A stretch of DNA of 6,211 nucleotides from Oscillospiraceae bacterium (GTDB lineage: Bacteria; Bacillota; Clostridia; Oscillospirales; Oscillospiraceae): positions 1 to 6,211 of the forward strand of contig JAEDKB010000099.1 in NCBI GenBank assembly GCA_016296045.1. Direction: 5' to 3'. Under the pieces are notes generated by a model. It saw only the letters and a program-made list of their open reading frames with translations, made no database searches and was not told the DNA's origin. A program made the translations under genes and the position numbers. Below are positions 4,843 to 6,211 of this stretch, one piece after another. Each line of letters begins with the position of its first letter. The stretch's first letter is position 1.

Positions 4843-5520
4843 ATGGATATTCTCAATGTTATCCTGACATCGCTGCTGTCTGTTGCGGCACTGTTTCTGC
4901 TGGCAAAAATCATGGGGCACAGGCAAATCTCCCAATTAGACCTGTTTGACTATATTGCCGGCATCACCATCGGCTCCATTGCCGCCGAACTTGCCACCGA
5001 GCTGGAGCACCCGTGGAAGCCGCTGATTGCATTGCTGATCTATTGCGGCGTTACCTTTGGCTTCAGCATCATAACAAGCAAGTATCCGAAGCTTCGCAAA
5101 TATATCAACGGCACGCCGACTGTCATTATGGACAACGGAAAGCTCTACCGCAAAAATATGAAAAAAGCCAAGCTGGATCTGAGCGAATTCATGGTGATGT
5201 GCAGAGAGGCAGGATATTTTAATCTGAGCGACATTCAAACCGCAGTCTTTGAATATAACGGCAAGCTTGCCATTCTTCCCGTCAGCGATAAGCGTCCCAT
5301 GCTCCCCGCCGACAACGGCATAAAACCGAAGCAGGAAACGATCAGTACAGAGGTGATTATGGACGGCAGGGTCATGGATGAAAATTTAAAACGGATGGGG
5401 CTGGACGACAAATGGCTTCAAAAGCAGTTGGAGGAGCAGGGCTTTCAAAGCGCAAACGAGGTCTTTCTCGGTCTGTGCGACACCAACCACAAGCTCACAC
5501 TTTTTAATACTGATTCTTGA
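4843..5520 (+). CDS. DUF421 (YetF-type) membrane protein
   Basis: A 225-residue integral membrane protein. Three hydrophobic helices are at about 4-24, 34-52 and 58-79, the second containing the conserved DYIAGITIGSIAAE. A soluble DUF421 domain follows: TPTVIMDNGKL (91-101), then FMVMCREAGYFNLSDIQTAVFEYNGKL (116-142). The C-terminal third has the usual VIMDGRVMDENL strand and helices. B. subtilis YetF, YrbG and YkjA are relatives; the role is poorly defined, with links to envelope or spore physiology in some species. GGAGGG at 4832-4837 is spaced 5 nt from the ATG. The gene stands alone, divergent from the 54-residue gene over 101 bases in which I find no strong promoter. No clear terminator follows; a 14-bp palindrome of A and T runs lies at 5521-5534. 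Confidence 0.92.
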   Translation: MDILNVILTSLLSVAALFLLAKIMGHRQISQLDLFDYIAGITIGSIAAELATELEHPWKPLIALLIYCGVTFGFSIITSKYPKLRKYINGTPTVIMDNGKLYRKNMKKAKLDLSEFMVMCREAGYFNLSDIQTAVFEYNGKLAILPVSDKRPMLPADNGIKPKQETISTEVIMDGRVMDENLKRMGLDDKWLQKQLEEQGFQSANEVFLGLCDTNHKLTLFNTDS

Positions 5521-5591
5521 TAAAAAATTTTTTAACCTTTTTATGAGATTCTAGTATAAGGGCGAATAACCGTGCGTCCTTTTCGTTTCAT

Positions 5592-5620
5592 AAAAAAGGG
5601 CACCGCGAAAAGCGGTGCCC
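5592..5620 (-). terminator. Rho-independent terminator of the SLH gene
   Basis: A perfect 9-bp GC-rich stem GGGCACCGC/GCGGTGCCC (5598-5606 with 5612-5620) has a 5-nt loop. On the minus strand it is followed directly by six T (5597-5592). It lies 36 bases after the SLH stop codon. On the plus strand no T run follows, so it would not efficiently stop DUF421 transcription. Confidence 0.93.
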
Positions 5621-5656
5621 TCAGACTGTCGAAAATTTGCGGCAGGTCTTTCTGTT

Positions 5657-6211
5657 TTATTTCACAATATTTTCAATAAAGCGCATCAGGATGGTTGCCA
5701 CCTGCGCTCTTGTCGCGCTGCCCTGCGGCAGGAGTTTTCCATCGGAGCCGTTGATAATCTGCTCCGCGACTGCCCATTGTACAGCGTCCTTGGCGTAGGC
5801 ACTGAGCTGCTTTTCGTCAGAGAAGATATTCAGACTGCCGCGCTTGCTCGTATCGATTCCCTTCTTTTCCGCGTAGCGGAACAGGATCGTCGCCATTTGT
5901 TCGCGGGTGATTTCCCCATCGGGGTCAAATCGGTTGTTGCCAACGCCGCCGACAATACCGTTTTCCGCAGCCCATGCGACCGCGTTCGTGTACCACTGTC
6001 CGTTCGGGACATCGGAGAAGGTGTTTTTCCCTGCTTCCGGCTCGCCCTCGTAGCGCCACAGCACTGTCACCAGCATAGCTCGCGTCATCGCTGTCTCCGG
6101 CTCAAAGGTATTTTCACTTGTGCCGCCGAACAGCCCGTGCGTCACGGCGTAATCCACATACGGATGATACCATTCCTTCGGATTCACGTCCACAAACTTT
6201 CCGCTCGGGCA
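5657..6211 (-). CDS. S-layer homology (SLH) domain surface protein, C-terminal part
   Basis: The last 184 residues of a protein that continues past the right edge; the frame is open to 6211, so the GTG at 6193 is an internal valine codon. The visible part is three SLH modules and nothing else. Module 1 is about 6-57 (FVDVNPKEWYHPYVDYAV, TRAM at 43-46), module 2 about 64-115 (FSDVPNGQWY, FDPDGEITREQMA), and module 3 about 129-180 (TRAQVA at 167-172, spacing somewhat altered). Triple SLH domains hold exported proteins to pyruvylated wall polysaccharide. The missing N-terminal part should contain a signal peptide and the functional domain, so substrate or enzymatic role cannot be told. An intrinsic terminator follows the gene. 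Confidence 0.93.
   Translation of the reverse strand, partial: CPSGKFVDVNPKEWYHPYVDYAVTHGLFGGTSENTFEPETAMTRAMLVTVLWRYEGEPEAGKNTFSDVPNGQWYTNAVAWAAENGIVGGVGNNRFDPDGEITREQMATILFRYAEKKGIDTSKRGSLNIFSDEKQLSAYAKDAVQWAVAEQIINGSDGKLLPQGSATRAQVATILMRFIENIVK

Noticed and set aside
5535..5570. Promoter-like TTAACC-17-TATAAG on the plus strand after the DUF421 gene
   Set aside because: Poor -35, and it points into the terminator and the antisense of the SLH gene, with no plus-strand gene in reach.
1..6211. CRISPR array, tRNA, rRNA, insertion sequence or phage gene
   Set aside because: I found no regularly spaced repeats, no cloverleaf, no transposase or integrase frame and no phage structural motifs.

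Overview
The window looks like chromosomal DNA of an anaerobic Firmicute, most likely a Clostridia member of the Oscillospiraceae/Ruminococcaceae type. The reasons are sigma-A-like promoters, AAGGAG-type ribosome sites with ATG/TTG starts, a small FTR-like iron-sulfur protein next to thioredoxin, a Firmicute-style Cu/Zn-SOD-family protein with a short zinc loop, DegV and DUF421 proteins, and a C-terminal triple SLH domain. The genus assignment is inference. Nothing here is phage, plasmid, CRISPR or rRNA/tRNA.

Layout. Positions 1-78 probably hold the start of a gene running off the left edge (minus strand). Positions 79-570 have no convincing gene but hold a well-formed promoter, a 15-bp-stem hairpin (284-344), a dispersed palindromic repeat of the TGTCATTCTGAG class (390-470), and complementary segments just behind trxA. 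A minus-strand pair follows: a ferredoxin:thioredoxin-reductase-catalytic-domain protein (1042-1239) and thioredoxin (571-870), read from a strong promoter at 1263-1290. A 300-base divergent spacer with an operator-like palindrome leads to a plus-strand DegV protein (1551-2426). A long inverted repeat (2447-2522) lies between DegV and a convergent minus-strand pair: a zinc-ribbon two-TM protein (3243-3698) and an Sfp-type phosphopantetheinyl transferase (2529-3221). The promoter of that pair (3889-3917) lies far upstream and gives a leader of about 185 nt. Further right on the minus strand are a Cu/Zn-SOD-family protein (3992-4507) and a small 54-residue protein (4577-4741). A DUF421 membrane protein (4843-5520) runs on the plus strand. 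The 3' end of an SLH-domain surface protein (5657-6211, minus) closes the window with a textbook intrinsic terminator (5592-5620).

How the genes fit together. The clearest functional unit is the FTR-like protein plus thioredoxin, which suggests ferredoxin-derived electrons feeding thioredoxin in an anaerobe. The SOD-family protein could belong to the same broad redox and oxygen-stress physiology but has its own transcription unit. PPTase and zinc-ribbon protein share an operon with a 21-nt gap, but no carrier-protein substrate is in view. I do not see a clear new multi-gene system. The best leads are the FTR-like/TrxA module, the operator-like array before degV, and the structured non-coding elements at 284-344, 390-470, 509-569 and 2447-2522.
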